Positions 1-9,471 are shown, counted from the stretch's first letter. The stretch: 64,000 nt of DNA from Metabacillus bambusae (GCF_017497975.1 NZ_JAGDEL010000003.1:1-64000); one strand, 5' to 3'. Numbers and translations are program-made. The notes: generated by a model from the letters alone, not told the origin.

Positions 1-40
1 TCCATTTAATTTCCTCTGGATAAGGGATTCTTGTACCCAT
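1..40 (-). CDS. IS3-family transposase OrfA, N-terminus only (cut by window edge)
   Basis: The minus strand from 40 reads MGTRIPYPEEIKW and runs off the window. This opening matches what I remember of OrfA proteins of Bacillus IS3-family elements, DNA-binding HTH subunits made upstream of the frameshifted DDE catalytic OrfB. A ribosome binding site GGAGGTG sits 8 nt before the ATG. Only 13 codons are visible, so the family call rests on recall of the N-terminus plus the IS-like end next to it. Confidence 0.55.
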   Translation of the reverse strand, partial: MGTRIPYPEEIKW

Positions 41-43
41 AAG

Positions 44-97
44 AAAAACACCTCCGCTAGAATCATATTGATTAAATACGACTCAGGAGGTGTTTTT
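44..97 (-). promoter_or_regulatory. Hairpin that sequesters the transposase ribosome binding site
   Basis: AAAAACACCTCC at 44-55 and GGAGGTGTTTTT at 86-97 are perfectly complementary (12 bp, 30-nt loop). In a minus-strand transcript that enters from outside the element, the upstream arm pairs with the arm holding the GGAGGTG Shine-Dalgarno of orfA. IS elements are known to use such structures to block translation from read-through transcripts. This role is inferred from position. Confidence 0.55.
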
Positions 98-120
98 TCC
101 TTGTCTCACTTTATGGGGTC

Positions 121-306
121 ACTTCATAAAAGCTCTGAGCTTTTTTCTTTATAAATACTTAATAAACGTGTGTGTGTTAAATCCAAACCATTACATTCCA
201 TTTCAGCTCTTCAATTATGAGAATATTTTTCAAGTTTCTTTACCGGTTCATTACTGCATAAGTTAAAAGAATGAGATATAAGAATTAATAACCCAAGGGT
301 TACTCT
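121..306. other. Intergenic stretch, no gene recognised
   Basis: The only structure seen is a short dyad with a T-run (AAAAGC TCTGA GCTTTT, about 127-142) that could end transcription on the plus strand. The rest is AT-rich with stops in all frames. Confidence 0.4.
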
Positions 307-756
307 TTAGTTGGATTTCCATTCATATTTAATATCTGGTAAATTTTCTTCATTTTCATACCCTCTACCAATGATATTAAATCCATGCTTCTCATAGAAT
401 CGCTGTGCTTTTTTATTTACCTCAAATGTGTATAATGTTAATCTACCAGTTGATTTTTCCTTTGCTCTATCAATCAGTCTTTGACCTATACCGATTCCTT
501 GATAATCTAGATGAATATAAAGTTGGCTTATTTCCGTTTCATTATAGGCGATCATTCCTACTATTTTGTCACTAACTAACGCTACTTCAATTTGAAACTG
601 TACTGGTAAAATATGATTTATAAAATCTACTTGATTTTCAAAGCTGTGAAATTCTTTCTTATTAATAGCCTTTTCCTTACTATCTCGCCACATTTTAACT
701 GTTTGTTCAGCGTACTTAGGATTATACTGAATAATTTTGACTTCCTCTTGGTTCAC
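307..756 (-). CDS. GNAT family N-acetyltransferase
   Basis: A 149-aa single-domain acetyltransferase of the GNAT fold, which moves an acetyl group from acetyl-CoA to an amine. The acetyl-CoA pyrophosphate loop is visible as YQGIGIGQRL around residues 85-94, followed by the family's C-terminal KKAQRFYEKHGF segment. The start is GTG, six nt after AGGAGG. The substrate cannot be read from sequence. It stands alone, with no operon partner. Confidence 0.85.
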   Translation of the reverse strand: MNQEEVKIIQYNPKYAEQTVKMWRDSKEKAINKKEFHSFENQVDFINHILPVQFQIEVALVSDKIVGMIAYNETEISQLYIHLDYQGIGIGQRLIDRAKEKSTGRLTLYTFEVNKKAQRFYEKHGFNIIGRGYENEENLPDIKYEWKSN

Positions 757-831
757 TATACTCCTCCTAAGTTTTTATACATTTATCTCTTAAAAACTGT
801 TGAATACTAGCCGTCTTCACAAACTTCTATA

Positions 832-1656
832 TTAAGGTAAATCTGTTGTTAATCTGTACTTACCACAATGAAGACATTTATATAAATGTCCAACTATATA
901 AGAATTCAAGGCATTTTTGAGATCACTCTGCTGAAGATTATACTTTGATGCTTCTATTGTTAAATCACTTTGGAGTTCTGGCTCGAGGTGACGAACTCCT
1001 TCCCAATCTACTATTCCTATATAGGCACAAAAATCATTACAGTGTTCTAACCAGGATATTTCTTGCCACGATGGAATTGAAGGAGTTCTTAAATGAAGTT
1101 CAGCAACTTTATTATCATCTTTAAAGGAGATTGGATATTGATAATTAAAGAATACATCATGTTCCTTCCCTGCTTTTCCAGATGCAATGCAATGAACACA
1201 TATAACTTCTAAGTCACTTTCTCCATAACTTCCCTCATTAAAGAAAGAACTCTCTTGGTTACACACCTCACATATATCTTTATAGTAAGATATACTTCCA
1301 CTTTCATAAACATTAGGATGATATTTAAAATAAGGGAGCTGGTGGATAACTTTAAACTCATCTATTATATTTTCTAGGTCAAGGAGAGTAATTGTTATTT
1401 TTTTATCTTCAGTTTCCTGATATATAGTAAATTTCGTCGTATAATCATTCAACCGTTTAATTATTTTTCTTATGTTGATAATCTTATTGTATTCAGTATC
1501 AAGTACATGATAAACTTCTGTACTGTTACTAACAGACCTCCTAAATGATTCGAAATCTTGGGTAGATATGTATTTACTCACCTCAGACAAGAATGTCCCT
1601 TTCTGATTATTATTCAATTCTACAAGATCAATTTCTAATATTAAGGTATAGGACAT
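832..1656 (-). CDS. CbrC family protein (UPF0167)
   Basis: 274 aa. An N-terminal part of about 110 residues has no recognisable motif. The rest looks like the CbrC/UPF0167 family: PYFKYHPNVYESGSI, then a CxxC pair (CEVC, VICVHC) likely to bind a metal, and a conserved WLEHCNDFCAYIG segment; a last CLHCGKY completes the cysteine set. E. coli CbrC is linked to colicin E2 tolerance, but the biochemical role is unknown. Single gene, ATG start. Confidence 0.7.
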   Translation of the reverse strand: MSYTLILEIDLVELNNNQKGTFLSEVSKYISTQDFESFRRSVSNSTEVYHVLDTEYNKIINIRKIIKRLNDYTTKFTIYQETEDKKITITLLDLENIIDEFKVIHQLPYFKYHPNVYESGSISYYKDICEVCNQESSFFNEGSYGESDLEVICVHCIASGKAGKEHDVFFNYQYPISFKDDNKVAELHLRTPSIPSWQEISWLEHCNDFCAYIGIVDWEGVRHLEPELQSDLTIEASKYNLQQSDLKNALNSYIVGHLYKCLHCGKYRLTTDLP

Positions 1657-1748
1657 ATATTAATCTTCCTTCAAGTAAATTATTAGATTACTATCATTGA
1701 AATTATCTTTCATTATTAAATTAACCAGTTACTTTAATAAGACAATAA

Positions 1749-2453
1749 TCATTTAAGATTTGTAAGTTTAAAGAAATCTGATTCAGGTTTCATAATTTTT
1801 GTACCTTTTTCTGATTGAAAGTAAATTTCTTTGTCGTTTTCATACAACACCTTTATTTCGATATCTCCAAAGTCTATGACACTTGTTTTTTCACGAGGTG
1901 ATACTTCTTCATCCCAGTCAATAGCTTCGTTGATAAAATTTACAATTCCTTCTAATTGAATTTTGTCATTTATTTCAGAACAACCTTCATTAGAAGAACT
2001 TTGATAGATACATATACTAGCTGGAACATTGTCAATCCAAGTTGTTGAATGATAAATAGGAGTTTTATCAAAAATAACTTCCGTTCGATTATTCATTTTA
2101 AAGTAGCTTGCCGAAATAGATAATTCCCAATCTAATCCTTTTTTACGCCATCTAGACATAAAACCTGCTACTTCTTTGTTTTCATTAGAAGAGCTTTGTT
2201 CGTATTCAACTTTCCAACCATACTTTGGGAGTTCTTTTGAGTAAAAATCATAAATATCATTCCAGTGGTTTCCTTCCATTACATACTTATGTTCTGTTGG
2301 TTTCAAGCCTTCAAATAAAGGAATATCCTTGTGTTGTTCTGGTATAATTGACATTCCTTCATAAGTGTCATCTGTGACTTTTTGAAATGTAAACCAACCA
2401 ATAACAATTAAAATCGCAATAGTACCACAAATTAACCAATTTGTTTTATTCAT
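1749..2453 (-). CDS. Membrane-anchored protein of unknown function
   Basis: 234 aa from the ATG at 2453, which follows AGGAGG by 5 nt; the frame is open further upstream but without a better site. Residues about 5-24 form one hydrophobic anchor (LICGTIAILIVIGWFTF) and the rest is polar, so the body should lie outside the membrane. A segment resembling small periplasmic or lipoprotein folds (FYSKELPKYGWKVEYEQ) is seen. I do not recognise a family with confidence. Confidence 0.6.
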   Translation of the reverse strand: MNKTNWLICGTIAILIVIGWFTFQKVTDDTYEGMSIIPEQHKDIPLFEGLKPTEHKYVMEGNHWNDIYDFYSKELPKYGWKVEYEQSSSNENKEVAGFMSRWRKKGLDWELSISASYFKMNNRTEVIFDKTPIYHSTTWIDNVPASICIYQSSSNEGCSEINDKIQLEGIVNFINEAIDWDEEVSPREKTSVIDFGDIEIKVLYENDKEIYFQSEKGTKIMKPESDFFKLTNLK

Positions 2454-2654
2454 TGACTCCTCCTTAATCTCCATTCTAATTTTACCAAAAATTCCTAATA
2501 CCTTGTACAACTATTCTCCCTCAAAAAACTAATCACAATCTCACAATGTCCCCCCACCTTAATTCTAACTCTACCACATTTAATAGATTTCCCTGACGCT
2601 ACCCCTTAAGAGATTATCCTATATAAGAGTAAAATATTAAATTTAACCACAATA

Positions 2655-2700
2655 AAGAATCCTTTCAAAAGTCATAAATGATACTTTTAAAAGAATTCTT
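2655..2700 (-). terminator. Terminator hairpin after cntE
   Basis: A long imperfect dyad, with AAGAATCC and GGATTCTT-like arms and a TAAA loop, begins 4 nt after the cntE stop. On the minus strand it is followed by TATTGTGG, a weak U-tract. It closes the metallophore operon. Confidence 0.5.
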
Positions 2701-2704
2701 CAAT

Positions 2705-3883
2705 TTACCCAACAAATATTTTTCGGCGATCATAGGCAAAGAAGATCATCGCGACACCTAAGATAGCACAAATCATGTACATAAATGAGTATGAAAAAAT
2801 ATCAGCCATCGGCCCCATAATGACACCGCTTAGCGATACACCTAGATCAGCCATAGCAATAAATAAACCAAGTAACACATTGCGATTCATCTGAGGCAAA
2901 ACAAAGGTCAAATACGTTGTTAACGTTGGATAAAGGAGGGCCTGTGCTATCCCCATTAAAATTGCACCAACATAGAAAAAAATTGCTCCACCCATAATTG
3001 AAAAGCTTACACTTTGGGCCGCCAATGCCAGAATAAACATAGTCCCCATGATAAAAGATGAATGCCATTTTCCATCTGAAGGAATTTTTTTTCTTAAAGC
3101 AAAACGAGCATAAACAACTGCCCCCGCCTGGAGCATGAGATAAATTCCAGCATTACCGTTTTTTAATTGCATAGCGTACAGTGGTATAAAGGTTGTAATA
3201 GCCCCGAAGACAGAGGAAGAAACTAACATCAATACGCTGCATTTAAACAAAAATGGATTTTTTACTAACTGACTATATGACTTAAATGTACTTACTCCCT
3301 GCTCATTACTTTTTACAACAGGTTGATTCTTATCCTTTTCCATTTTGGCACTATAGCCAAATACTCCTGTAAAGAGGGCAATTGCTATCATCATTACTGT
3401 AAAGTAATCCATTCCCTCTTGCCAAATGCCTAACGCAAGCATTGGGCCAATAATACCCGGCATATATGAAAATAAAGAATAAAGTGAAATGCCCTGAGAA
3501 CGATCCTTCTCTGATAGTGCATCAATAATTCCTATTTGTAATGCCATTGAAAAAAAAGCTGTCGATACCCCTTGTAACATACGCGCAATTAAATAACCAC
3601 CTAATCCAGTAAATGTATATAGTATTAAAGCAATTCCATTGATAATAAGAATAATGCGTAAAATTTTTATTGGTCCGTGCTTTTGAATAATATGGCCTGC
3701 CCATGGACGAAAGAACATGGTTGTAAACAAATATGCCCCCATTATCAAGCCGATTGTTGTATTGCTGGCTCCTAATGATTCTCCTTGTAATGGAATAATC
3801 ACATTTAGTATAGAATTGGCACTAAAATACAGAAGAACCAGCAGATACAAACGTAAAAAAGGCCAAGACATAGCTCCACTCAC
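2705..3883 (-). CDS. cntE: MFS exporter, probable metallophore efflux protein CntE
   Basis: A 392-aa major facilitator protein with about 12 hydrophobic segments and an MFS-type loop after helix 2 (MFFRPWAGHIIQKHG). Being the last gene of a cntKLMABCDF cluster, in the same order as the Staphylococcus aureus cnt operon, it should export the newly made metallophore. The GTG at 3883 has AGGAGG nine nt upstream; the ATG at 3871 is too far away. It is separated from cntF by 187 nt with no obvious Zur site. Role assignment rests on context. Confidence 0.78.
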   Translation of the reverse strand: MSGAMSWPFLRLYLLVLLYFSANSILNVIIPLQGESLGASNTTIGLIMGAYLFTTMFFRPWAGHIIQKHGPIKILRIILIINGIALILYTFTGLGGYLIARMLQGVSTAFFSMALQIGIIDALSEKDRSQGISLYSLFSYMPGIIGPMLALGIWQEGMDYFTVMMIAIALFTGVFGYSAKMEKDKNQPVVKSNEQGVSTFKSYSQLVKNPFLFKCSVLMLVSSSVFGAITTFIPLYAMQLKNGNAGIYLMLQAGAVVYARFALRKKIPSDGKWHSSFIMGTMFILALAAQSVSFSIMGGAIFFYVGAILMGIAQALLYPTLTTYLTFVLPQMNRNVLLGLFIAMADLGVSLSGVIMGPMADIFSYSFMYMICAILGVAMIFFAYDRRKIFVG

Positions 3884-4070
3884 AATTTTTCTCCTCCTAA
3901 AATCGCGTAACAATGACTTTATGTATTAATATACTCTTTTCGAAAGTTATTCCACTATTAACAAAAAATCTGCATTACTTTCATATCCACTTTGCTATAA
4001 AGACTGTATATATGAATAATCATTTCCCTCAAATAGATCGCTTCCTTGTCTTACTTCATCGTAAGTAATA

Positions 4071-4817
4071 TTAAAACGTTATTAACGCCTGCAATAATTT
4101 TTTTGCGTACTCTGACTGAACGTCCTTTAATTGTTCGATTTTAAGCGCTTCTTCGATTTGACCACCTCTAAAAATAATGACTCTGTCGCAAATATAGGCA
4201 GCAGCCTGTATATCATGAGTTATAAAAACATAACTCATGTTGTAGATTTTTTTTAACTCTATTAACAACTCAAGGACTTGTGTTTGAACAGATATATCTA
4301 ATGAACTGATTGCTTCATCTAATAAAACACATTTTGGTTCTGTTGAAATGGCTCTTGCAATACACACCCTCTGAACCTCTCCACCTGATAACTCATGAGG
4401 ATATTTTTCTTTATAGGAAGAACTTAATCCTACTTGATTTAATAGATGATCAATCTTGCTTTGATTTTCCTTTTTGCCCTTATTCTGAATGTTTAATGGC
4501 TCCATTATTGCTTCTTCAACAGTAAAGAAGGGATTAATTGAAGATTTATAGTCTTGAAAAACAGCGCTAATATTGCCTAATCTCACTCTTCTATCCTCTA
4601 CACTCTTTCCTTCAAATAAAACTGTTCCACGATCAGGCTTTTCAATTCCTACTATCAAACGCCCTAATGTTGATTTTCCACTTCCACTCTCTCCGATAAT
4701 ACCGAGACATTCTCCCTCCTTACATTCAAAACTTACATTCTTTAAAACGTTCTGTCTTTCTGCAGAAAACACTCCACCTTTTTTATACGATTTCTCAACA
4801 CGATCAACCTTCAGCAA
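4071..4817 (-). CDS. cntF: Metallophore-metal ABC importer ATPase CntF
   Basis: A 248-aa ABC ATPase of the Opp/Nik class. Walker A is GESGSGKST near residue 42, the signature LSGGEVQR follows, and Walker B is CVLLDEAISSLD. With CntD it should power uptake of metal-loaded zincophore through CntB/CntC. The start is TTG with GGAGGGG six nt upstream, and it overlaps the end of cntD by 14 nt, so the two are translationally coupled. Confidence 0.88.
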   Translation of the reverse strand: MLKVDRVEKSYKKGGVFSAERQNVLKNVSFECKEGECLGIIGESGSGKSTLGRLIVGIEKPDRGTVLFEGKSVEDRRVRLGNISAVFQDYKSSINPFFTVEEAIMEPLNIQNKGKKENQSKIDHLLNQVGLSSSYKEKYPHELSGGEVQRVCIARAISTEPKCVLLDEAISSLDISVQTQVLELLIELKKIYNMSYVFITHDIQAAAYICDRVIIFRGGQIEEALKIEQLKDVQSEYAKKLLQALITF

Positions 4818-5631
4818 CTTTAGCCCCTCCCCTCATAATTTTTTTTAAATTATCACTCAGGGCTAGTCTAGTAGTAACTAAATATTTTGTATATTCATGT
4901 TTTGGTTCTGAAAAAATGGCTTGAGTACCCCCTCTTTCGATAATTTTTCCATCCTTCATAACTAAAACGTCATCAGCAATTTTTCTTACAACGCCTAAGT
5001 CGTGTGAAATAAAAATCATTGAACAACCCATTCTTTCTCGTAATTTAATAAGTTGTTCAATGACCTCAAATTGCGTAATGGTATCAAGCGCTGTTGTCGG
5101 TTCATCAGCGATAATAATGTCAGGCTCTAAGACGATTGTTAACGCGATCATAATTCTCTGCAACATCCCACCCGATAGCTGGTGTGGATATTTGTTCATA
5201 ATCTCTTTCGGATTTTTAAGCATGACACTTTCCATGGCATTTTTCATTTTTTCTTCTATTTCTTTTTTATTCCACTCGAAATGTTCAGCAAGCGTTTCCT
5301 TTAAATGAACACCAATCACACAAGAAGGATCAAACGCACTCATCCCATTTTGCAGAATCATGCAAAGGCTTCTTCCCCTTTTCTTTCTCATCTCTTTTTC
5401 AGAAAGGTTGTTTACATTTTCCCCTTTAAATAAAATCTCCCCTGATTGGTGAAGCGAGGATCTATTTAATCTCATAATTGCCCTACATGTCAAAGACTTA
5501 CCGCTTCCGCTTTCTCCAACAATTGCCAGACAGCTTCCTTGCTTTAAATGGAATGAACTATTATGTATAATGACTTTCCCCGTTTTAACATCCCATATCT
5601 TTAAATTTTTAACTTCTAATAGATTCATCAT
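4804..5631 (-). CDS. cntD: Metallophore-metal ABC importer ATPase CntD
   Basis: 275 aa. Walker A is GESGSGKSL, the signature LSGGMLQR, and Walker B IIADEPTTALD. The C-terminal stretch after the nucleotide domain (ERGGTQAIFSEPKHEYTKYL) is typical of Opp/Dpp/Nik D-type ATPases. Its ATG directly follows the stop of cntC. It pairs with CntF as the asymmetric ATPase couple of a five-component importer. Confidence 0.88.
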   Translation of the reverse strand: MMNLLEVKNLKIWDVKTGKVIIHNSSFHLKQGSCLAIVGESGSGKSLTCRAIMRLNRSSLHQSGEILFKGENVNNLSEKEMRKKRGRSLCMILQNGMSAFDPSCVIGVHLKETLAEHFEWNKKEIEEKMKNAMESVMLKNPKEIMNKYPHQLSGGMLQRIMIALTIVLEPDIIIADEPTTALDTITQFEVIEQLIKLRERMGCSMIFISHDLGVVRKIADDVLVMKDGKIIERGGTQAIFSEPKHEYTKYLVTTRLALSDNLKKIMRGGAKVAEG

Positions 5632-6528
5632 TTAATTAGCCACCTCTTTTTCTTGAAGCATAATTTTAGAGAGAGGTACATTTTCTTGATGCATATTTTT
5701 AGAGTTTACTAATTTAGGATCTAAAGCAACTTGAAGTGCGTCAGATAAAAAATTAAATGCCGATACGACAATAATAATAGCTAAACCGGGTGCTAACATT
5801 AACTCAGGCCTTGTAAACATTACTTCCCTCGCCTCATTTAACATCATCCCCCATTCAGCATTTGGAGCTTGAATGCCTAAACCGAGGAAAGAAAACCCGG
5901 ATATTTGCAAAATCATGGAACCAATAGAGCTGCTTGATATAACCGCGATATCAGAAAATGTAACAGGAACAATGTGCTTGTATATAATTTTTATATCTTT
6001 TGTTCCAGAAGCTTTGGAAAATTTCACATAGTCTGATTCAGCATACTGCATCACAGACGTTCTAATGATTCGAGCAAACCAAGCCCATTTAATCAGAATA
6101 AACGCAATCAATATATTCTCAAGACCCACGCCCAAAATACCAACAATCGCCAATGCCATTACATACCCAGGAAAAGAAAGCATGATGTCACAAGCTCTCA
6201 TGATTAAAGCATCTACTGTTCCTCTAAAGTATCCTGCTAGAAAACCTAAGATAGCCCCAATCAAAACAGATATTACTAATACAACTAAAACCCATAAAAC
6301 GCTGGGACGAATCCCATAAATTAATCTAGATAAGATACATCTCCCTAAGTGATCGTTTCCTAATAGGTATTCCCACGAAAAGCCTGCATACCGAAGAGTC
6401 ATATTTACTTGATTTGGGTCATGGGGTGAAAATATAGGAGCAAATATTCCAACAACAATAATTACAACAATGGCTAATAAAGAAATAACAGCTAACTTAT
6501 CTTTACTTATATTTTTCAATACTCTCAT
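5632..6528 (-). CDS. cntC: Metallophore-metal ABC importer permease CntC
   Basis: A 298-aa inner-membrane permease of the DppC/NikC type with about six helices. It opens with a DPNQVNMTLRYAG segment after helix 1, as is common in this family, and carries the EAA loop KASGTKDIKIIYKHIVP for contact with the ATPases. Start and stop abut cntB and cntD (TAA next to ATG), which argues for one transcript. Confidence 0.88.
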   Translation of the reverse strand: MRVLKNISKDKLAVISLLAIVVIIVVGIFAPIFSPHDPNQVNMTLRYAGFSWEYLLGNDHLGRCILSRLIYGIRPSVLWVLVVLVISVLIGAILGFLAGYFRGTVDALIMRACDIMLSFPGYVMALAIVGILGVGLENILIAFILIKWAWFARIIRTSVMQYAESDYVKFSKASGTKDIKIIYKHIVPVTFSDIAVISSSSIGSMILQISGFSFLGLGIQAPNAEWGMMLNEAREVMFTRPELMLAPGLAIIIVVSAFNFLSDALQVALDPKLVNSKNMHQENVPLSKIMLQEKEVAN

Positions 6529-7461
6529 TTAGAGATCATTCCTTAATTTAGGATTCATCACAGCATTTATAATGTCAGAAATCGTATTAAACAATACAAA
6601 GGCCACTGCTACTATAAAAACATAAGCTTGGATAATGGGGAAATCTCTGCTCAATATGGATCTAACACTTAGACTTCCTAACCCTGGCCAAGCAAAAACA
6701 TTTTCTATTACTACAGTACTTCCCAATATAATGGGTATGGCCATACAAAATATTGAAATGGCAACTTGCAATGAATTCCTTAATATATGTAGCGTGATTT
6801 TCCTCTCTGTTAAGCCACATGCCCTTCCATACAGAACATAGTCTTCATTTAAATTGCTTAACATCGAACTCCTAACTACCCTAAAATAGATACCTGCATA
6901 ACTTACAGCTATGACAATAACCGGTAGAATGTAATTTTTATACGACTCCATTCCACTAGTTGGTAATAAATCCAATTTAACGGAAAAATACCAAATCATA
7001 ATAGCAGCCAGCCAATAAGATGGCATGGAAGTTAAAAAAAATGAAAATCCTCTTACCGACTTATCAATTAATTTCCCTTCATTCATCGCACAAATAACAC
7101 CTAATAGTATCGATATTAGGATAATGACAACAGATGAAACGAACGTCAGCTTGAACGTATTTACAAAAGCTGGACCTATTAATGACCAAACTGGTTTTTC
7201 TGTCACATAGGAATTCCCAAAATCCAACTTTAAGCAAGCAATGACCCAATCCAAGTAACGTATGATAAATGGTTGATCCATCCCCAGCTCTTCTTTCGTT
7301 TGAGCCATTAATTCCTCTGTTATTGTTGGAACACCTTGCGCTTGCAATACCACTTCGGCTGGATCTAAGGGAGAAAGATTAGTTAATACAAACGTTAAAA
7401 ATGATATGAATAGCAGTAAAGGGATCGAAATTAACAGCCTTTTAATGATGTAACGTCTCAA
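6529..7461 (-). CDS. cntB: Metallophore-metal ABC importer permease CntB
   Basis: A 310-aa permease of the DppB/NikB type: an N-terminal helix (LLISIPLLLFISFLTFVL), the conserved LSPLDPAEVVL periplasmic segment, and the EAA loop GRACGLTERKITLHILRN. It starts with TTG after AAAGGAG. A 291-nt gap with a repeat and a GC-rich palindrome separates it from cntA, unlike the tight spacing of the downstream genes. Confidence 0.88.
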   Translation of the reverse strand: MRRYIIKRLLISIPLLLFISFLTFVLTNLSPLDPAEVVLQAQGVPTITEELMAQTKEELGMDQPFIIRYLDWVIACLKLDFGNSYVTEKPVWSLIGPAFVNTFKLTFVSSVVIILISILLGVICAMNEGKLIDKSVRGFSFFLTSMPSYWLAAIMIWYFSVKLDLLPTSGMESYKNYILPVIVIAVSYAGIYFRVVRSSMLSNLNEDYVLYGRACGLTERKITLHILRNSLQVAISIFCMAIPIILGSTVVIENVFAWPGLGSLSVRSILSRDFPIIQAYVFIVAVAFVLFNTISDIINAVMNPKLRNDL

Positions 7462-7552
7462 AGAAAATCTCCTTTCATTAGAAAAAATCAGCAGAAAATA
7501 TCCTTTCCAATAAACTGTCAGAACTTTGCTATATGAGATAAGGGTTTAAACT

Positions 7553-7570
7553 AAGGGGGAATTCCCCCTT
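7553..7570. terminator. Perfect GC-rich palindrome between cntA and cntB
   Basis: AAGGGGGAATTCCCCCTT is a perfect 18-bp palindrome, followed by TTATTTT on the plus strand and preceded by A-rich sequence on the minus strand. It lies between the binding-protein gene and the permease gene and may act as a partial terminator or an mRNA 3'-end barrier that raises cntA over cntB transcript. Direction and strength are inferred. Confidence 0.5.
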
Positions 7571-7621
7571 TTATTTTCGTTTAGGAAATTATAAAATTCT
7601 TGAACTGTGAATAAGCACACG

Positions 7622-7742
7622 ACATCCAGATCCAGCGCCTAGCCCCTCTTGGGTCTAAGCTAATTTAGAATTGAAGGCAAAGAACGCCTTCTATTCTAAA
7701 TCATCTTATTTGCCTTAGGCTGTTCAAGGCGCTTGCGCTTTT
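7622..7742 (-). repeat. Bacillaceae interspersed palindromic element
   Basis: About 120 bp starting (minus strand) AAAAGCGCAAGCGCCTTG and ending GGGGCTAGGCGCTGG. The end arms AGCGCCT and AGGCGCT pair, and an inner stem joins TTTAGAATAGAAGGC to GCCTTCAATTCTAAA. From memory, the ends match a repeat scattered between genes in many Bacillus genomes; I know no agreed name. Here it sits inside an operon, directly downstream of cntA. Confidence 0.65.
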
Positions 7743-7752
7743 GTTCATACTA

Positions 7753-9378
7753 TTATTCAAAATTCATTAGTTCAAATGGTAGTTCAAATTGGGTTTGCTT
7801 AAATGAAATACCTTTTAAATTTTTTGGGGCCACTACAGTGACGCTTCCATTTGAAATTGGGATAAAGACTGCTTCATCGTGGACGATTGTCAAAATATCA
7901 GCATATAATGATTTTCGTGTTTCCTCATAGGTGGACACCATAACTTCATCAATCTTCTTGTAGAGTTCATCTGCTTTTGCAATGCCACTTGTGGTATGTA
8001 AGTAAGAAGCCTTTGAAGTAAAAGCAGAGATTGTACTTTGTGGATCATACGCTAGTCCCCATGTTTGATTGAATAATAAATCATATTCACCAGTTGATCT
8101 TCTATTAGCAATTGAAGTTGACTCCTCACCAATAATCTCCAGCTGAATACCTATCTCTTTTAATGAATGTTGAATAAATTCAGCCTGTGTTTTTTGGGAA
8201 GAAGAATTGCTATCATAATAAAGTTTCATTGCTAATTTGTTGCCGTTTTTCGTTCTAACTTCAGCACCATTCCCTAATTTCCATCCGGCGTCTTTTAAGA
8301 TTTCTTTCGCTTTTTCGACATCGTAGCCTCGTTTCTTCAAATCGACATCTGCATAATTAACGTTAGATGAAAACAATGTATTGGCTATTGTTTCTGTACC
8401 ATTTAAAATATCCTTACTAATTGTTTCCCTATCGATAGAGTACCAAATCGCTTCACGAACAGCTGTCTCATTTACTGGATTATCCGATTTACTACTATTA
8501 GCTACGATAATTTTCGTATTCATTGGCTCACTTCTTATTAGTTGATATTCACCTGAATCAACTAATTGATTCATTGCTTCAACATCAAGACTGTCTGCAC
8601 CTCGATCATCAGTGAAAACAAAGTTTACTTCTCCTTTTTGTAAGGCTAAAAATGTCGTTTCCCCTGCTGGAAGAACTTTAGAAGTAATTTTCTTAATCTT
8701 AGGCGAGCCACCCCAGTAGTTTTCATTTGCTTCAAAAGTGGCATACTGATCGGTCTTATGTTCTGTAAGAACATATGGTCCTGTCCCGTTGTAACCATTT
8801 ACACCATCTTTTGTTTCCCCGTCAATAAAATTTTTTGGTGATAGGAATACATAAGGTCTAGTCATAGACAATTCAACTAAAGTTGGATAATATGCTTCTG
8901 ACAGAACTAATTCAACTGTATACGCATCTACTACATTACAACTCTCGATTTTTGTTGATAGCTTAATCCAAGAATGCTTTTCTGCATTATTTTGAACAGC
9001 CTCAATATTTTGCTTCACGGCTTCTGAGTTAAATGGTTCCCCATCATGGAATTTCACATCTTTTCTTAAATGAAAAGTGTATACTTTTCCATCTTCTGAA
9101 ACTTCCCAGGACTCAGCAAGTAAAGGCTTAATTCCATCTTTCGTATTTTCAACTAATGATTCATATACCATCCCTTGAGCTGGCATTGAACCTGTGTACA
9201 AATGAGGGTTCATATCATTAATATCTTTGGCTGATGCATAAACTAGTTCTTTTTCATTATTCGTTGAATCTGTATCTTCCTTTGCATTACCAGATTTTCC
9301 TGAATTAACAGAGCAGGCAACTAGAATAGATAAAACCAAAAAAACGAGTGCCGCTAACGTATGCCTTTTAATTAACAA
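7753..9378 (-). CDS. cntA: Metallophore-binding lipoprotein CntA
   Basis: A 541-aa extracytoplasmic solute-binding protein of the OppA/NikA family (SBP_bac_5). Residues 1-22 are a lipoprotein signal ending in the lipobox LVAC, with Cys22 as the lipidation site. The family pattern LAESWEVSEDGKVYTFHLRK is present. By gene order it should capture the zincophore-metal complex and hand it to CntBC. The start is TTG after GGGAG. A Zur-like palindrome about 95 nt upstream gives it its own control. Confidence 0.88.
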   Translation of the reverse strand: MLIKRHTLAALVFLVLSILVACSVNSGKSGNAKEDTDSTNNEKELVYASAKDINDMNPHLYTGSMPAQGMVYESLVENTKDGIKPLLAESWEVSEDGKVYTFHLRKDVKFHDGEPFNSEAVKQNIEAVQNNAEKHSWIKLSTKIESCNVVDAYTVELVLSEAYYPTLVELSMTRPYVFLSPKNFIDGETKDGVNGYNGTGPYVLTEHKTDQYATFEANENYWGGSPKIKKITSKVLPAGETTFLALQKGEVNFVFTDDRGADSLDVEAMNQLVDSGEYQLIRSEPMNTKIIVANSSKSDNPVNETAVREAIWYSIDRETISKDILNGTETIANTLFSSNVNYADVDLKKRGYDVEKAKEILKDAGWKLGNGAEVRTKNGNKLAMKLYYDSNSSSQKTQAEFIQHSLKEIGIQLEIIGEESTSIANRRSTGEYDLLFNQTWGLAYDPQSTISAFTSKASYLHTTSGIAKADELYKKIDEVMVSTYEETRKSLYADILTIVHDEAVFIPISNGSVTVVAPKNLKGISFKQTQFELPFELMNFE

Positions 9379-9471
9379 TGTACTCTTCTCCCTTTCGTCT
9401 TGCTAAATTTGAATGTAACTCACTTTTGCCGGCTAGATATGATTAGTGTTACACCCATATTCACTGAATTA

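Larger units (their letters stand above)
1..120 (-). mobile_element. One end of an IS3-type insertion sequence (partial)
   Basis: The OrfA start lies about 60 nt inside a plausible element tip, TGTCTCACTTTATGGGGTCA, beginning at 102. IS3 elements typically begin TG and carry orfA close to the left end. The other end and any target duplication are outside the window, so the boundary is a guess. Confidence 0.4.
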
